Part shown: positions 46,791 to 56,740 of the stretch, piece by piece
Layout: every line of letters begins with the position of its first letter
Position numbering within the stretch: position 1 is the first letter of the stretch
Assembly (NCBI GenBank): GCA_002483145.1
Contig: DLHJ01000004.1
Coordinates: forward strand, 186,001-250,000
Source: Cellvibrio sp. UBA7671
GTDB lineage: Bacteria > Pseudomonadota > Gammaproteobacteria > Pseudomonadales > Cellvibrionaceae
Length of the DNA: 64,000 nt
Reading direction: 5' to 3'
Notes under the pieces: model-generated
Told to the model about the DNA's origin: nothing
Seen by the model: only the letters and a program-made list of their open reading frames with translations
The model's database searches: none
Made by a program: the position numbers and the translations under genes

Positions 46791-48479
46791 TTAATCCGAT
46801 GCACTGCGATATTTTTCACGCAAGTTGTTACGAATTTTTATCGCCGTAATGTTCAGCGTGATAATGAGCAATACCAATGTCAATGAAGTTGCATATACCA
46901 GAGGGCGCGCTGCTTCTACGTTCGGGCTTTGGAAGCCCACATCATAAATATGGAAACCCAAGTGCATAATTTTTTGATCAAGATGCAAATAGGGATAATT
47001 GCCATCCACCGGCAGCGCAGGTGCCAACTTCACTACACCCACCAACATCAGCGGCGCCACCTCACCGGCTGCGCGTGCAATCGCTAGAATCAAACCGGTC
47101 ATCATCGCTGGAGTCGCCAAAGGCACAACCACTTTCCACAATGTTTCTGCTTTGGTTGCACCCAGCGCTAAACTGCCTTGGCGAATAGTGCTTGGAATGC
47201 GTGACAAGCCTTCTTCAGTAGACACAATCACAATTGGCAAAGTAAGCAGTGCCAGTGTAAGCGATGCCCAGAACAATCCCGGTGTACCAAAGGTGGGCGA
47301 CGGCAGCGATTCGGCGTAAAACAATTCATCCAGATTGCCGCCGAGGGTGTACACAAAAAAGCCCAAACCAAATACACCGTATACAATTGACGGAACACCT
47401 GCGAGGTTGTAAACCGAGATACGAATAATTTTCAGGAAGGTGCCCTGCTTGGCATATTCGCGTAAATAAATTGCTGCGAGCACACCAAAAGGCGTAACCA
47501 TAATTGACATCACAATTACCATGGTCAGGGTGCCGAAAATCGCCGGGAAAATACCGCCTTCCGTATTAGCTTCACGTGGCTCGTCGCTCATAAATTCCCA
47601 AAAACGTTCCGCGTATTGACCGAGCTTGGCAAAGACACCCATTTCATTCGGGCGAGTAACGCGCACTATATGATCAAATGCGATGACAACTTCTTTACCG
47701 TCAGCAGTGCGCGCAATCAATTTATCGCGCGTAGCCTGCGCGAGCAGATCGTCGCGTGTTTTTTTGATCACGCTATATTCTGCTTCTAACTCGGCGCGGC
47801 GCGCAGCAAACTCAGCATCGGCTGCAGTAAGTTGCGCCCCATTAACCCCATCCAACTCCAGACGGCGACGCTCCAAGCGTAAATCATCCATACGTTTGTT
47901 AATGCGGCCAATATCAGATTTCTCTATGCGATGAATTTGTCCGTGTAAATCCAGAGCGCGATTCAAACGCTGGCCAAGCTGCTGCCAAAAATCTGCGCTG
48001 CTCAACTCACTAATCAGCTTGTCCTGCTCTTTAATCGCCACGGGGTAACCGTAGAAATTACCCCATTCGCGACGCTCAATCGAAATCGCATCGGCCGGGT
48101 ATTCCCACTTCTCCATGCCGGTTTCAAGGAACCAGGAAAAATCACGGCCATTAACATCGCGATTGCCCATCTTGAATAAATAACGGGTAATCAGTTCCAC
48201 GTCTTGTTCAACGATGTAACCACCGTCGCGCGCAACGGCGGCGGGAATAATTTCTGAGCGAACTTCTTCGCCCATAATAATGTGACGCGCGCCCTCGCGA
48301 TCGACAATCGAGGTTTGCAGGATATCCGCAGGCCAAAAGTGACCAAAACCACGAACGGCAATCAGGCCGAGCAAACCCACCACCATCACCATACAAATGG
48401 CAACCGCACCTCCATTTAACCAAATCCAGGGCGACCCACTTTTAAACCAGTCGGCTTGTGCTTTTACAAGATTTTTCAT
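46791..48479 (-). CDS. pstA: phosphate ABC transporter permease PstA (long form)
   Basis: A 562-residue permease, much longer than the roughly 300-residue E. coli protein. After the first helix ([27 protein letters not shown]) there is a periplasmic insert of about 250 residues, including a charged coiled-coil-like region (about 195-245: [43 protein letters not shown]). The permease core follows ([71 protein letters not shown]). This long form is usual in Pseudomonas-like gammaproteobacteria. ATG 48479 is chosen over GTG 48488. Confidence 0.92.
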   Translation of the reverse strand: MKNLVKAQADWFKSGSPWIWLNGGAVAICMVMVVGLLGLIAVRGFGHFWPADILQTSIVDREGARHIIMGEEVRSEIIPAAVARDGGYIVEQDVELITRYLFKMGNRDVNGRDFSWFLETGMEKWEYPADAISIERREWGNFYGYPVAIKEQDKLISELSSADFWQQLGQRLNRALDLHGQIHRIEKSDIGRINKRMDDLRLERRRLELDGVNGAQLTAADAEFAARRAELEAEYSVIKKTRDDLLAQATRDKLIARTADGKEVVIAFDHIVRVTRPNEMGVFAKLGQYAERFWEFMSDEPREANTEGGIFPAIFGTLTMVIVMSIMVTPFGVLAAIYLREYAKQGTFLKIIRISVYNLAGVPSIVYGVFGLGFFVYTLGGNLDELFYAESLPSPTFGTPGLFWASLTLALLTLPIVIVSTEEGLSRIPSTIRQGSLALGATKAETLWKVVVPLATPAMMTGLILAIARAAGEVAPLMLVGVVKLAPALPVDGNYPYLHLDQKIMHLGFHIYDVGFQSPNVEAARPLVYATSLTLVLLIITLNITAIKIRNNLREKYRSASD

Positions 48480-48494
48480 TGCATTCACCAGGAA

Positions 48495-50786
48495 TTAAAG
48501 ATTGCTGTAGCGTTGGCGCAGACGCTGACGAATAACTTCAGCGAGCGTATTCACTACAAAGGTCAGTGCGAGCAATACCAACGCCGCGAGGAACAACACG
48601 CGGAAATGAGTACTGGCCACTGCCGTTTCCGGTAACTCCACCGCAATATTTGCAGAGAGCGTACGCATACCTTCAAAGATATTGAAATTCACTACCGGGC
48701 TGTTACCCGTTGCCATCAACACAATCATGGTTTCACCAACAGCGCGACCAAAGCCCATCATCACCGCCGAAAAAATACCGGGGCTGGCGGTGGGCAACAC
48801 CACTCCCACCATGGTTTGCCAGCGCGTCGCACCGAGCGCAAGTGAACCTTGTGTGAGATGCCGCGGCACACTGAATACCGCATCTTCAGCGATAGAAAAA
48901 ATACTCGGGATTACCGCAAAGCCCATCACTATGCCGACCACCAAAGCATTACGCTGGTCGTAGTTGATACCGTTATCGGTAAACCATTGGCGCATGCTGC
49001 CATCAAAAAACCAGACCTCAGTGAAAGGACTAACTGCAACGCAAGCCCACACAGTTAAAATAATGGGCAACACCAGAATCACAGCTTCCCAACCTTCTGG
49101 AACACGGTTGCGAATCGATTCCGGGAAGCGGCTCCAAATAAATCCGGTCACCAACATAATCACGGGCAACAAAATTAAAATACTGAAAATCGCGGGCAAA
49201 TGATTTTCCATAAAAGGAGCCAACCACAATCCGGCGAGGAAACCGAGAATTACTGTCGGCAGTGCCGCCATAATTTCAATCGTGGGTTTTACAATGCCGC
49301 GCAATTTGGGTGTCATAAAATACGCGGTGTAAATCGCGCCCATCACACCGAGCGGTACCGCAAATAAAATGGCAAAGAATGCTGCTTTTAATGTACCCAG
49401 GGTGAGCGGGATGAAGCTCATCTTGGCTTCAAAGTTATCGCTACCGGAAGAGGCCTGCCAAATATATTCCGGCGCTTCACGACCTTCGTACCAAACTTTC
49501 TCCCAAAGCGAATGAAATGAGACTTCCGGATGTTTATTCCACACATCGGCGACTGCTACTTTTTTGCCACCATCAATTAACAATGCGCGATTGTTGATGG
49601 GAGAAATGGCAATATTTTGGATGGGTTTGTCACTGATGGATTGAATCAGCAGAGTGCGTTCGGAGGTGCCGAAATAAATCCCGATGTTGCCTTGATTATC
49701 GCCCGCCCAAAAACCGCGCCGAGCAAATTCTGGTGCGACACTGGTAATTGCGCCCGGCAAGGATTCAAACGCACGCACAAATTCGACGTGGTATTCGTTG
49801 CTTTCATCGCGCACTAAAAACCATTGGCTGACTTCCCCCTTATCGGTACCCACGATCAGAGAACCTGTACCCACTAAAAATTGCAACACGGTAATTTTTC
49901 CACCGCCAACACTTACAGGCTCTTTGCGCTCTGCAGCGGCGGGGTTAATAATTTTGTAGAGAATGATTTGCGCGGTATCGGTTGCAATCACCAAATGTTG
50001 CGCACCTTCATCAATTTGCATTGCGATGGCATTCATACCGGCAGGGAGTGGCGGAAGGGTAAACACTTCTTGTGAGAGGCTGGATTCACCGGTAATCATA
50101 TTGGTGCTTTCGCTGAACACCCCGAGCAATAAACGGTTGTCGGCAGTGATGGAGCCAATCAAGGTGCCGCCAGAGGTTTCTTGAATTGCCAATACTTTTA
50201 ATGCAGTGCCCTGCTCATCCAAACGCACCAGTGATTCGCCGAGCGGAAATAATAAGGTAGGAGTAATCAAACGCTTATCTTGCGGATAACTGAGTGAGTA
50301 GTTGGTTTTTGTCACAACTACTTCACCGTTATTAAAACCGTAAGCAACCAGTCCGTGATCGGCTGTACTGGTCGCCAAACTGGCAAACTCGGCCCCTTCG
50401 GTTCTAGGCAGTTGGGCCTCAAGAATAGTTTTGCCGTCGTTGACGTTAAAAAAGCTCACCGCACCACTGCGTTTAAAACTGCCGCCGATTTCTTCGTAGC
50501 GCTCAAGGGTTAAAAATTCAGTGGAGTCTTGTTCAATTTGATGTAATTCGGCCTGGTCGAAGGTCTTCACCACATCGACCGAGGCACCGCGAAACAGAGG
50601 CGCCACTTCGGAAAAGAGATAGAAAAATATCAAACCCAAGGAAAATACCACGGCAATTCCCGCCGACATAACGCCGTAGCGGGAGATATTATCTTTGAGC
50701 TTGCGAATGCGACGCAGGCGACTGCGCTGTTCGGTGGTCGGCATCAAACTGAGCGTTTGTTTTACCGAAATGCTGGGTTCTGACAT
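48495..50786 (-). CDS. pstC: phosphate ABC transporter permease PstC (long form)
   Basis: A 763-residue permease. One helix near residue 40 (GVMSAGIAVVFSLGLIFFYLF) is followed by a large periplasmic beta-rich domain of about 370 residues (EVFTLPPLPAGMNAIAMQIDEGAQHLVIATDTAQIILYK, NIAISPINNRALLIDGGKKVAVADVWNK). The latter repeats resemble beta-propeller blades. The core permease lies at about 460-763: TLKAAFFAILFAVPLGVMGAIYTAYFM, EIMAALPTVILGFLAGLWLAP, SLALGATRWQTMVGVVLPTASPGIFSAVMMGFGRAVGETM. A Pho-box pair and terminator separate it from pstS. Confidence 0.93.
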   Translation of the reverse strand: MSEPSISVKQTLSLMPTTEQRSRLRRIRKLKDNISRYGVMSAGIAVVFSLGLIFFYLFSEVAPLFRGASVDVVKTFDQAELHQIEQDSTEFLTLERYEEIGGSFKRSGAVSFFNVNDGKTILEAQLPRTEGAEFASLATSTADHGLVAYGFNNGEVVVTKTNYSLSYPQDKRLITPTLLFPLGESLVRLDEQGTALKVLAIQETSGGTLIGSITADNRLLLGVFSESTNMITGESSLSQEVFTLPPLPAGMNAIAMQIDEGAQHLVIATDTAQIILYKIINPAAAERKEPVSVGGGKITVLQFLVGTGSLIVGTDKGEVSQWFLVRDESNEYHVEFVRAFESLPGAITSVAPEFARRGFWAGDNQGNIGIYFGTSERTLLIQSISDKPIQNIAISPINNRALLIDGGKKVAVADVWNKHPEVSFHSLWEKVWYEGREAPEYIWQASSGSDNFEAKMSFIPLTLGTLKAAFFAILFAVPLGVMGAIYTAYFMTPKLRGIVKPTIEIMAALPTVILGFLAGLWLAPFMENHLPAIFSILILLPVIMLVTGFIWSRFPESIRNRVPEGWEAVILVLPIILTVWACVAVSPFTEVWFFDGSMRQWFTDNGINYDQRNALVVGIVMGFAVIPSIFSIAEDAVFSVPRHLTQGSLALGATRWQTMVGVVLPTASPGIFSAVMMGFGRAVGETMIVLMATGNSPVVNFNIFEGMRTLSANIAVELPETAVASTHFRVLFLAALVLLALTFVVNTLAEVIRQRLRQRYSNL

Positions 50787-50836
50787 GGTCTAGTCACCTG
50801 ATTAAACTGCTGGCACGAGAATCCTAACAAGCAAAA

Positions 50837-50884
50837 ATGACACTTTTGTTACAAAGCGGGGATTACCTGTCATTTATCTGTCAT
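50837..50884. promoter_or_regulatory. Pho boxes in the pstS-pstC gap
   Basis: CTGTCAT-TTAT-CTGTCAT at 50867-50884 is an almost perfect PhoB box, but it reads on the plus strand. A second box, TTGTAACAAAAGTGTCAT on the reverse strand (50837-50854), points toward pstC. Together with the terminator after pstS they suggest an internal PhoB-dependent promoter for pstCAB-phoU. Confidence 0.65.
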
Positions 50885-50902
50885 ATTTCTTTTTGCGCGC
50901 AT

Positions 50903-50933
50903 AAAAAAGCCGCCGAACAAGTCGGCGGCTTTT
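50903..50933 (-). terminator. terminator/attenuator after pstS
   Basis: AAAAGCCGCCGA (50905-50916) pairs with TCGGCGGCTTTT (50922-50933), and the reverse strand continues in T's. It lies 22 bp after the pstS stop and would let pstS be made in excess of the downstream genes. Confidence 0.85.
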
Positions 50934-50954
50934 GCTGTAGCACTTACGCAGTAA

Positions 50955-51926
50955 TTACTTTTGCAACTCAGCCAATGCTTTGGTGACCATAGTCGCGGGC
51001 AGTGGGATATAACCATCACGCACCACAGTCTCTTGGCCTTGCTTGGAGAGGATCATCTTCGCAAACTCCAGTTGCAATGTATCCAGCGGGCGGTTCGGGT
51101 GCTTATTGATGTAGACATAAAGCACGCGTGCCAGCGGGTAGGTACCATCTAAAGCATGCGATGCTTCAGCAGTCACAAAGGGTTGACCATCCTTTTTGGA
51201 CAGCGGCAGTGCGCGCACGCCAGAAGTCACATATCCGATACCTGAGTAACCAATACCATTGATCGATTCAGATACACCTTGAACCACAGATGCTGAACCT
51301 GGTTGCTCATTGATGCCGGCTTTAAAGTCGCCTTTGCACAAAGCTTCATCTTTAAAGTAACCGTAAGTACCTGATACAGCGTTGCGGCTGTAAAGGGTGA
51401 AATCGCGACCAGCCCATTTATCGGTCAAACCTACATCGCCCCAACGGGTAATATCTTTGGCTGCGCCACACTTGCGGGTTGCAGAGAAAATCGCATCCAC
51501 TTGTTGCAAGCTCAGGCCTTTGATCGGGTTATCTTTGTTTACATACACGGCAAGAACGTCAATCGCTACAGGTACCGCGGTAGGCTTGTAACCATGTTTG
51601 GCTTCGAAAGCCTGGATCTCTTCCGCTTTCATCGCACGGCTCATAGGGCCGAAGTTGGCAGTACCTTCAGTCAAGGCTGGTGGTGCAGTTGAAGAACCAG
51701 CTCCCTGAATTTGGATATTGACGTTAGGGTAGGATTTTTTGAAATCTTCAGCCCACAAGGTCATCAGATTGTTGAGCGTATCCGAACCAATTGAGTTCAC
51801 ATTACCCGACACACCCGTTACCACTTTATATTCTGGCAACTTGGGATCAACTGCCGCTTGCAGCGCAGCTGCACACACCATAGAGCCGGCCAGTGCCAAC
51901 CCTTTAATAATTTTCATAGCGTTCAT
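50955..51926 (-). CDS. pstS: phosphate-binding protein PstS
   Basis: A 323-residue periplasmic phosphate-binding protein with signal peptide ([22 protein letters not shown]). [57 protein letters not shown] has the family's first phosphate loop, and [25 protein letters not shown] and [17 protein letters not shown] complete the site. It delivers phosphate to PstCA. GGAG lies before ATG 51926. Transcription is probably PhoB-dependent through the box at 52020-52037. Confidence 0.95.
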   Translation of the reverse strand: MNAMKIIKGLALAGSMVCAAALQAAVDPKLPEYKVVTGVSGNVNSIGSDTLNNLMTLWAEDFKKSYPNVNIQIQGAGSSTAPPALTEGTANFGPMSRAMKAEEIQAFEAKHGYKPTAVPVAIDVLAVYVNKDNPIKGLSLQQVDAIFSATRKCGAAKDITRWGDVGLTDKWAGRDFTLYSRNAVSGTYGYFKDEALCKGDFKAGINEQPGSASVVQGVSESINGIGYSGIGYVTSGVRALPLSKKDGQPFVTAEASHALDGTYPLARVLYVYINKHPNRPLDTLQLEFAKMILSKQGQETVVRDGYIPLPATMVTKALAELQK

Positions 51927-52019
51927 AGAGCGCTCCGTTTAGTCATTCGTGAGTAATGAATTCTTGCTTGTTGATGAAGAGATCTGTCTCTCCATTGACG
52001 ATCACTTTAGCCAGCGAAT

Positions 52020-52037
52020 ATGACAGTAATATGACCA
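52020..52037 (-). promoter_or_regulatory. Pho box of pstS
   Basis: On the reverse strand TGGTCAT-ATTA-CTGTCAT fits the two 7-bp repeats and 4-bp spacer of the PhoB box. It is followed about 12 bases later by TAAAGT as a possible -10, and lies 94 bp before the pstS start. Confidence 0.72.
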
Positions 52038-52100
52038 ACAAGAATTTTTGTCACAAATATGTCGCACAAGCGTCACATTTATTCTGAGCTTACAAACAAA

Positions 52101-52122
52101 AACACCAGCCGCAGCTGGTGTT
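52101..52122 (-). terminator. intrinsic terminator of sspB
   Basis: AACACCAGC (52101-52109) pairs with GCTGGTGTT (52114-52122). On the reverse strand TTTTTGTTTG follows, ten bases after the sspB stop. Confidence 0.82.
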
Positions 52123-52132
52123 AGAGAGAGCT

Positions 52133-52564
52133 TTATTTTACGACGCGCAATCCGGGTCGTTTAGGGGCTGACCCAGAGGGAGAGATCGGCTCAGGTCGTG
52201 GAGATGGAGGCGGGGTTGTCGGAGCTGGTTCTGGCGGCTGCGGATTTTGCTCCGGCTCAAACATCATTCCCTGGCCATTTTCACGGGCGTAGATTCCGAG
52301 AATCGCGCCGCAGGGAACATAGAGATTATTCACCACACCACTAAAGCGCGCATTAAACGACACTGCAGTGTTATCCATAAAAAAATCTTTAATCGCCGAG
52401 GGGGAAATATTCAGAATGATCTGCCCGTCTTTGTTGACGTGTTGCTGCGGCACTTGGGTGCCCTGCACATGGGCATCTACCAGAATATGCGGAGTGCAAT
52501 TGTTGTCCAATATCCATTCGTAGATGGCGCGTAGAAAATACGGACGGCTGGATGTCATGGACAT
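52133..52564 (-). CDS. sspB: ClpXP adaptor SspB
   Basis: A 143-residue stringent starvation protein B. SSRPYFLRAIYEWILDNNCTPHILVDAHVQGTQVPQQHVNKDGQIILNISPSAI and FNARFSGVVNNLYVPCGAILGIYARENGQGMMFE form the conserved domain that binds ssrA tags. A Pro-rich linker follows, and the conserved tail RPGLRVVK is the ClpX-docking peptide. It delivers tagged proteins to ClpXP. ATG 52564 is chosen because AAAGGA lies seven bases upstream. Unlike the usual arrangement, sspA is not next to it. Confidence 0.94.
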   Translation of the reverse strand: MSMTSSRPYFLRAIYEWILDNNCTPHILVDAHVQGTQVPQQHVNKDGQIILNISPSAIKDFFMDNTAVSFNARFSGVVNNLYVPCGAILGIYARENGQGMMFEPEQNPQPPEPAPTTPPPSPRPEPISPSGSAPKRPGLRVVK

Positions 52565-52649
52565 ATACATTTCCTTTAACTGAACAGATGAATACCAGTG
52601 ACAAATTACAGGTATTTTAACGCAGGCTCAATTTAATCAAGACACAAGC

Positions 52650-52677
52650 AAAACGGGCGACCTAAGTCGCCCGTTTT
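52650..52677 (-). terminator. terminator after the cytochrome b/c1 gene
   Basis: AAAACGGGCGAC (52650-52661) pairs perfectly with GTCGCCCGTTTT (52666-52677) around CTAA, four bases from the stop codon. Confidence 0.85.
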
Positions 52678-52681
52678 ATTA

Positions 52682-54916
52682 TCAGTGTATCTCTCTCCAG
52701 AATTCGCGGTTCAGGAAGTAGACAAAGACAAACAGGATCAACAGGAAGCCTAGCACGTAATAGCCCATTGCCTGACGTTTCACAGCAATAGGTTCGGCAA
52801 CATACTCAAGGAAGTTAACCAAATCGTAAACCGCTTGGTCAAATTCAGCGGCAGATAAACTGCCCTTGATTTTGCCTTCCTTAAGTGCACCGCAGTGTTC
52901 GTCCATTTCAATCTGACCCACATCATTGCGCAATGCTCCGCCGTGGTGATTGAGTTTTGGACCAGCGCCACACTCCAATAAACCCTGCTGGCCAATCAAC
53001 ACGTGCGGCATACCTACGTTGGGGAATACACGGTTGTTGACCCCCCAAGGACGGGTTTCATCCTTGTAGAAATTGCGCAGGTAGGTGTACAACCACTCCG
53101 GCGAACGCGCGCGCGCCACCAACGTCAAATCAGGCGGAACTACACCAAACCAGACTTTGGCTTGTTGTGGTTTCATCGCAATTTCCATCAATTGGCCGAT
53201 ACGTTGATCGCCAAAAATCAGGTTTTGCTCCATCAGGTTATGCGGGATATCCAGGTCGTCGGCAACACGCTCAAAACGTGAGTACTTGGCCGAGTGACAG
53301 CCCATGCAATAGTTGACGAAGTATTTGGCACCGCGCTGCAGCGATTCTTTGTCATTGAGATCCGGCTCCATATGATCACAGGGAACCGCACCGCAATTAA
53401 AAGCACCTTCAGCGGCGACAGCTTTAATAGGCACTACCGCAAGGATAATAAACAGCGCTAAACCACCAAGCACAACCAGTGTCGGCAAGCCTTTAGCTTG
53501 GGTGCGAGTCGGCTCAACCAAATCTTTGTCACGCGCTGCCAAAATTGGCATCACTGCAAAAATCGCCGCCAACAGGAAGCAGAGGATTAACAACAACATC
53601 GGAACTTCGCCACCGACGTATTCGAATCCCATCCAACCGAACACAACAGTAAACAGCAAACAAACTATCCAAGATGCTTTCGATTTGGCTTTTTCAGGGC
53701 TAGTGGTCGTCCACACCGGCATAGTCACAAAGTAGGCGAAGTAGAAAGCCGTTGCGATTTGCGACAGCAAGGTTCTGCCTTCGGTCGGCGCCTTAACACC
53801 TAGATAGCCGAGAATCACAAACATTGCCGCAAACGCGATCAACATCACTCGCGGGATATGGCCGCGGTAGCGCATGGATTTGACTTTACTGCGATCCAGC
53901 CAAGGCAACACAAACAGTATGGCAATCGCTGCCGCCATCGCAATAAAACCGAGGAACTTGGCGGTTAATACCATTGGGCCAAGCTCGATTGGCATAGTTA
54001 CAGCACGCAACACCGCATAGAAAGGCGTGAAATACCAAACGGGAGCGATGTGCAGCGGGGTTTTCAGGTTATTAGCTTCTTCAAAGTTAGCGTATTCGAG
54101 GAAGAATCCGCCCATCTCCGGCATAAAGAACATGATGAAGCAGAAGGCAAACAGGAACACAGTGATACCGACCAAATCGTGTACGGTATAGAAAGGATGG
54201 AAAGGAACACCGTCGCGCGGGATGCCGTTTTCATCTTTGTTCTTTTTGATCTCAACACCGTCAGGGTTGTTAGAACCCACTTCGTGCAGCGCCAGGATGT
54301 GCATCACAACCAAAGCGAGCAATACAATCGGCAAGGCCACAACGTGCAACGCGAAGAAGCGATTCAAGGTAATACCGGAGATCAGGTAATCACCGCGAAT
54401 CCACTGTACCAAGTCTTCACCAATACCGGGGATAGCACCAAACAGGGATACGATTACTTGCGCGCCCCAATAGGACATCTGACCCCAAGGCAGTACATAG
54501 CCCATAAAGGCTTCCGCCATAAGTACCAGATAAATGGTCATACCAAAAATCCATACCAACTCACGCGGGGCTTTGTAAGAGCCGTACATCATTCCGCGGA
54601 ACATATGGAGGTAAACCACAATGAAGAACGCGGATGCGCCGGTGGAGTGCATATAGCGCAGCAACCAACCGTAATCCACATCACGCATAATGTACTCAAC
54701 GGATGCGAAGGCGCCCTCTGCAGATGGGGTATAGCTCATGGTCAACCAGATACCGGTCACCAGTTGATTCACCAATACCAGCAGCGAAAGTACGCCAAAA
54801 AAATACCAGAAGTTAAAGTTTTTGGGCGCATAGTACTTGGCCATGTGCGTATCCCAGGCACGTTGTACCGGGAGGCGCTTATCAACCCACTGCCACAAAC
54901 CAACTAACCAATTCAT
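52682..54916 (-). CDS. petB: cytochrome b/c1 fusion of the bc1 complex (FbcH-like)
   Basis: A single 744-residue frame holding both cytochrome subunits of ubiquinol:cytochrome c reductase. Residues 1-410 or so are cytochrome b: RYMHSTGASAFFIVVYLHMFRG and FFALHVVALPIVLLALVVMHILALHEVG supply the four haem His residues, and PVWYFTPFYAVLRA is the gammaproteobacterial Qo motif. A linker with extra helices follows, then a signal-peptide-like segment (LPTLVVLGGLALFIILAV...AVAA, about 477-502), and cytochrome c1 with CMGCH (C537, C540, H541), PPDLTLVARAR and a C-terminal anchor helix. Fused genes cleaved after translation are known from Bradyrhizobium fbcH. ATG 54916 follows the petA stop by one base with AGGGGG upstream. 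Confidence 0.92.
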   Translation of the reverse strand: MNWLVGLWQWVDKRLPVQRAWDTHMAKYYAPKNFNFWYFFGVLSLLVLVNQLVTGIWLTMSYTPSAEGAFASVEYIMRDVDYGWLLRYMHSTGASAFFIVVYLHMFRGMMYGSYKAPRELVWIFGMTIYLVLMAEAFMGYVLPWGQMSYWGAQVIVSLFGAIPGIGEDLVQWIRGDYLISGITLNRFFALHVVALPIVLLALVVMHILALHEVGSNNPDGVEIKKNKDENGIPRDGVPFHPFYTVHDLVGITVFLFAFCFIMFFMPEMGGFFLEYANFEEANNLKTPLHIAPVWYFTPFYAVLRAVTMPIELGPMVLTAKFLGFIAMAAAIAILFVLPWLDRSKVKSMRYRGHIPRVMLIAFAAMFVILGYLGVKAPTEGRTLLSQIATAFYFAYFVTMPVWTTTSPEKAKSKASWIVCLLFTVVFGWMGFEYVGGEVPMLLLILCFLLAAIFAVMPILAARDKDLVEPTRTQAKGLPTLVVLGGLALFIILAVVPIKAVAAEGAFNCGAVPCDHMEPDLNDKESLQRGAKYFVNYCMGCHSAKYSRFERVADDLDIPHNLMEQNLIFGDQRIGQLMEIAMKPQQAKVWFGVVPPDLTLVARARSPEWLYTYLRNFYKDETRPWGVNNRVFPNVGMPHVLIGQQGLLECGAGPKLNHHGGALRNDVGQIEMDEHCGALKEGKIKGSLSAAEFDQAVYDLVNFLEYVAEPIAVKRQAMGYYVLGFLLILFVFVYFLNREFWREIH

Positions 54917-54917
54917 A

Positions 54918-55517
54918 TCAAGCCCCCTGATCTTCGCCAATCACAATTACAGAATCGCTTTCATAACGATGCGGAGGCACTTCCAGATTCAAAGGTGCAG
55001 GTACAGCCTTGTACACACGGCCCGCCAAGTCATACTTGGAACCATGGCATGGACAAAAGAAGCCGCCCTGCCATTTATCGCCACCCAAATCTGCAGCGCC
55101 TACATCTGGACGAAATGCAGGTGCACAACCCAGATGGGTACAAATGCCCAACAAGATCGCAAACTCTTTGTTAATCGCACGCTCAGCATTTTGCGCGTAG
55201 GCAGGCTGCATGGTTTCTTTGGATTCAGGGTCAAGCAATACACCTTGCTCTTCCACTTTTTTCAAGCTATCCAAAGCTGCCTGGGTGCGGCGCACGATAA
55301 ACACCGGCTTGCCGCGCCACTCAACGGTGACCATAGCACCCGGCTCTATTTTGCTGATGTTGTATTTTACTGGCGCACCGGCAGCTTTTGCCTTGGCACT
55401 CGGATTCCAGGAACCCACGAATGGAACGGCGGCACCCACAACACCAACCGCACCCACTGCACAAGTGGCTCCGATTAATACGCGGCGGCGCGTTTGATTT
55501 ACTGCGTCATTACTCAT
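54918..55517 (-). CDS. petA: Rieske iron-sulfur protein of the bc1 complex
   Basis: A 199-residue ubiquinol-cytochrome c reductase iron-sulfur subunit. A Tat-like start (NQTRRRVLIGATCAVGAVGVVGAAVPFVGSW) anchors it in the membrane. The [2Fe-2S] ligands are in CTHLGC and CPCHGSKYD, and PAPLNLEVPPHRYESD ends the domain. It passes electrons from quinol to cytochrome c1. It starts the two-gene bc1 operon and ends one base before the cytochrome b/c1 start. Confidence 0.96.
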   Translation of the reverse strand: MSNDAVNQTRRRVLIGATCAVGAVGVVGAAVPFVGSWNPSAKAKAAGAPVKYNISKIEPGAMVTVEWRGKPVFIVRRTQAALDSLKKVEEQGVLLDPESKETMQPAYAQNAERAINKEFAILLGICTHLGCAPAFRPDVGAADLGGDKWQGGFFCPCHGSKYDLAGRVYKAVPAPLNLEVPPHRYESDSVIVIGEDQGA

Positions 55518-55725
55518 GACGAATTTCTCCCCTAAACAGCTTTAACGGCTAGCAAATTGCCTAAAATCATCCTACGACTTGGTATGTGTTACTGATACGA
55601 AGTCAGGCGAAAAAAGGAATATTGGGTGACTCAAGAAAAGGCGGGCAATGTTAATGAATTAACGCACTGCTTACAAGAATAACCACACATAAACAGTGGG
55701 TTATAAGCTGCTAATTTTAGACGTA

Positions 55726-55762
55726 AAAAAACGCCCAAGCCAGTAAAGACTTGGGCGTTTTT
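55726..55762 (-). terminator. terminator of rplM-rpsI
   Basis: AAAAACGCCCAAG (55727-55739) pairs with CTTGGGCGTTTTT (55750-55762), 45 bases after the rpsI stop. The 55518-55725 gap before petA shows nothing further. Confidence 0.85.
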
Positions 55763-55806
55763 GATGATCATCAACCAGTTGGCATAAATCCAACTGGAGA
55801 AAACCA

Positions 55807-56199
55807 TTAACGCTTGGAGAATTGTGGCTTCTTACGTGCTTTACGCAGGCCAACCTTCTTACGTTCAACTTCGCGAGAATCGCGGGTAACGTAACCGGCT
55901 TTACGCAAATCGCTACGCAGAGACTCGTCATATTCCATCAGAGCGCGAGTCAGACCATGGCGAATAGCGCCTGCCTGACCAAAGCTACCGCCACCAGAGA
56001 CAGTAACGTTCACGTCAAATTTTTCTACCAAACCAACCAGTTCGAGTGGCTGACGAACAACCATGCGCGCAACTGGACGACCGAAGTACTCGTCCAACGG
56101 ACGATCATTAACGATGATTGCACCAGTACCAGCGGTGATGAACACGCGCGCGGTAGAGGTTTTGCGACGGCCGGTGCCGTAAAATTGTGTAGCAGACAT
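55807..56199 (-). CDS. rpsI: 30S ribosomal protein S9
   Basis: A 130-residue S9: [16 protein letters not shown] at the start, [23 protein letters not shown] in the middle, and the invariant C-terminal [12 protein letters not shown]-type tail ([12 protein letters not shown]). GGAG precedes the ATG. It follows rplM by 11 bp. Confidence 0.98.
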   Translation of the reverse strand: MSATQFYGTGRRKTSTARVFITAGTGAIIVNDRPLDEYFGRPVARMVVRQPLELVGLVEKFDVNVTVSGGGSFGQAGAIRHGLTRALMEYDESLRSDLRKAGYVTRDSREVERKKVGLRKARKKPQFSKR

Positions 56200-56210
56200 G
56201 TCAGCTCCCC

Positions 56211-56639
56211 TTAGATGTTCAGTTCTTTAGGTTGCTGAGCAGCATGTGGATGCTCATTACCTGCATAAACTTTCAGTTTTTTGAACATAGCACGACCGAG
56301 TGGCCCCTTCGGCAACATACCTTTAACGGCAGTTTCGATGGTGCGCTCTGGCGCTTTTTCAATCAACTTCTGGAAGCTGATAGATTTAATGCCACCCACA
56401 AAACCAGTGTGTGAGTAGTAAATCTTGTCAGTTGCTTTACGGCCAGTCACGCGCACTTGAGCGGCATTGATTACAACAATGTAATCGCCGGTATCAACGT
56501 GTGGAGTGAATTCTGGCTTGTGCTTGCCACGCAAACGCGAGGCGATTTCCGCAGATAAACGGCCGAGTGTTTTTCCCGCCGCATCCACGACGAACCAGTC
56601 ATTAACGACAGATTCTGCTTTGGCAATATAGGTCTTCAT
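56211..56639 (-). CDS. rplM: 50S ribosomal protein L13
   Basis: A 142-residue L13: [45 protein letters not shown] near the start and [32 protein letters not shown] at the end are invariant family stretches. It is the first gene of the rplM-rpsI pair. Confidence 0.98.
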   Translation of the reverse strand: MKTYIAKAESVVNDWFVVDAAGKTLGRLSAEIASRLRGKHKPEFTPHVDTGDYIVVINAAQVRVTGRKATDKIYYSHTGFVGGIKSISFQKLIEKAPERTIETAVKGMLPKGPLGRAMFKKLKVYAGNEHPHAAQQPKELNI

Positions 56640-56740
56640 GTTATTCCTGCCTAAATCGGATGTGGATAATAGCCCCTAAAATAGGGAGGCGGCATACTAC
56701 ACAGCCAACGCCTGTTTTTCAATCATAATTTTCGCCTGAA

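Noticed and set aside
54050-54907. 285-codon plus-strand frame over cytochrome b
   Set aside because: Mirror of conserved membrane helices of the real gene; polar, Gln/His-rich composition and no recognisable domain.
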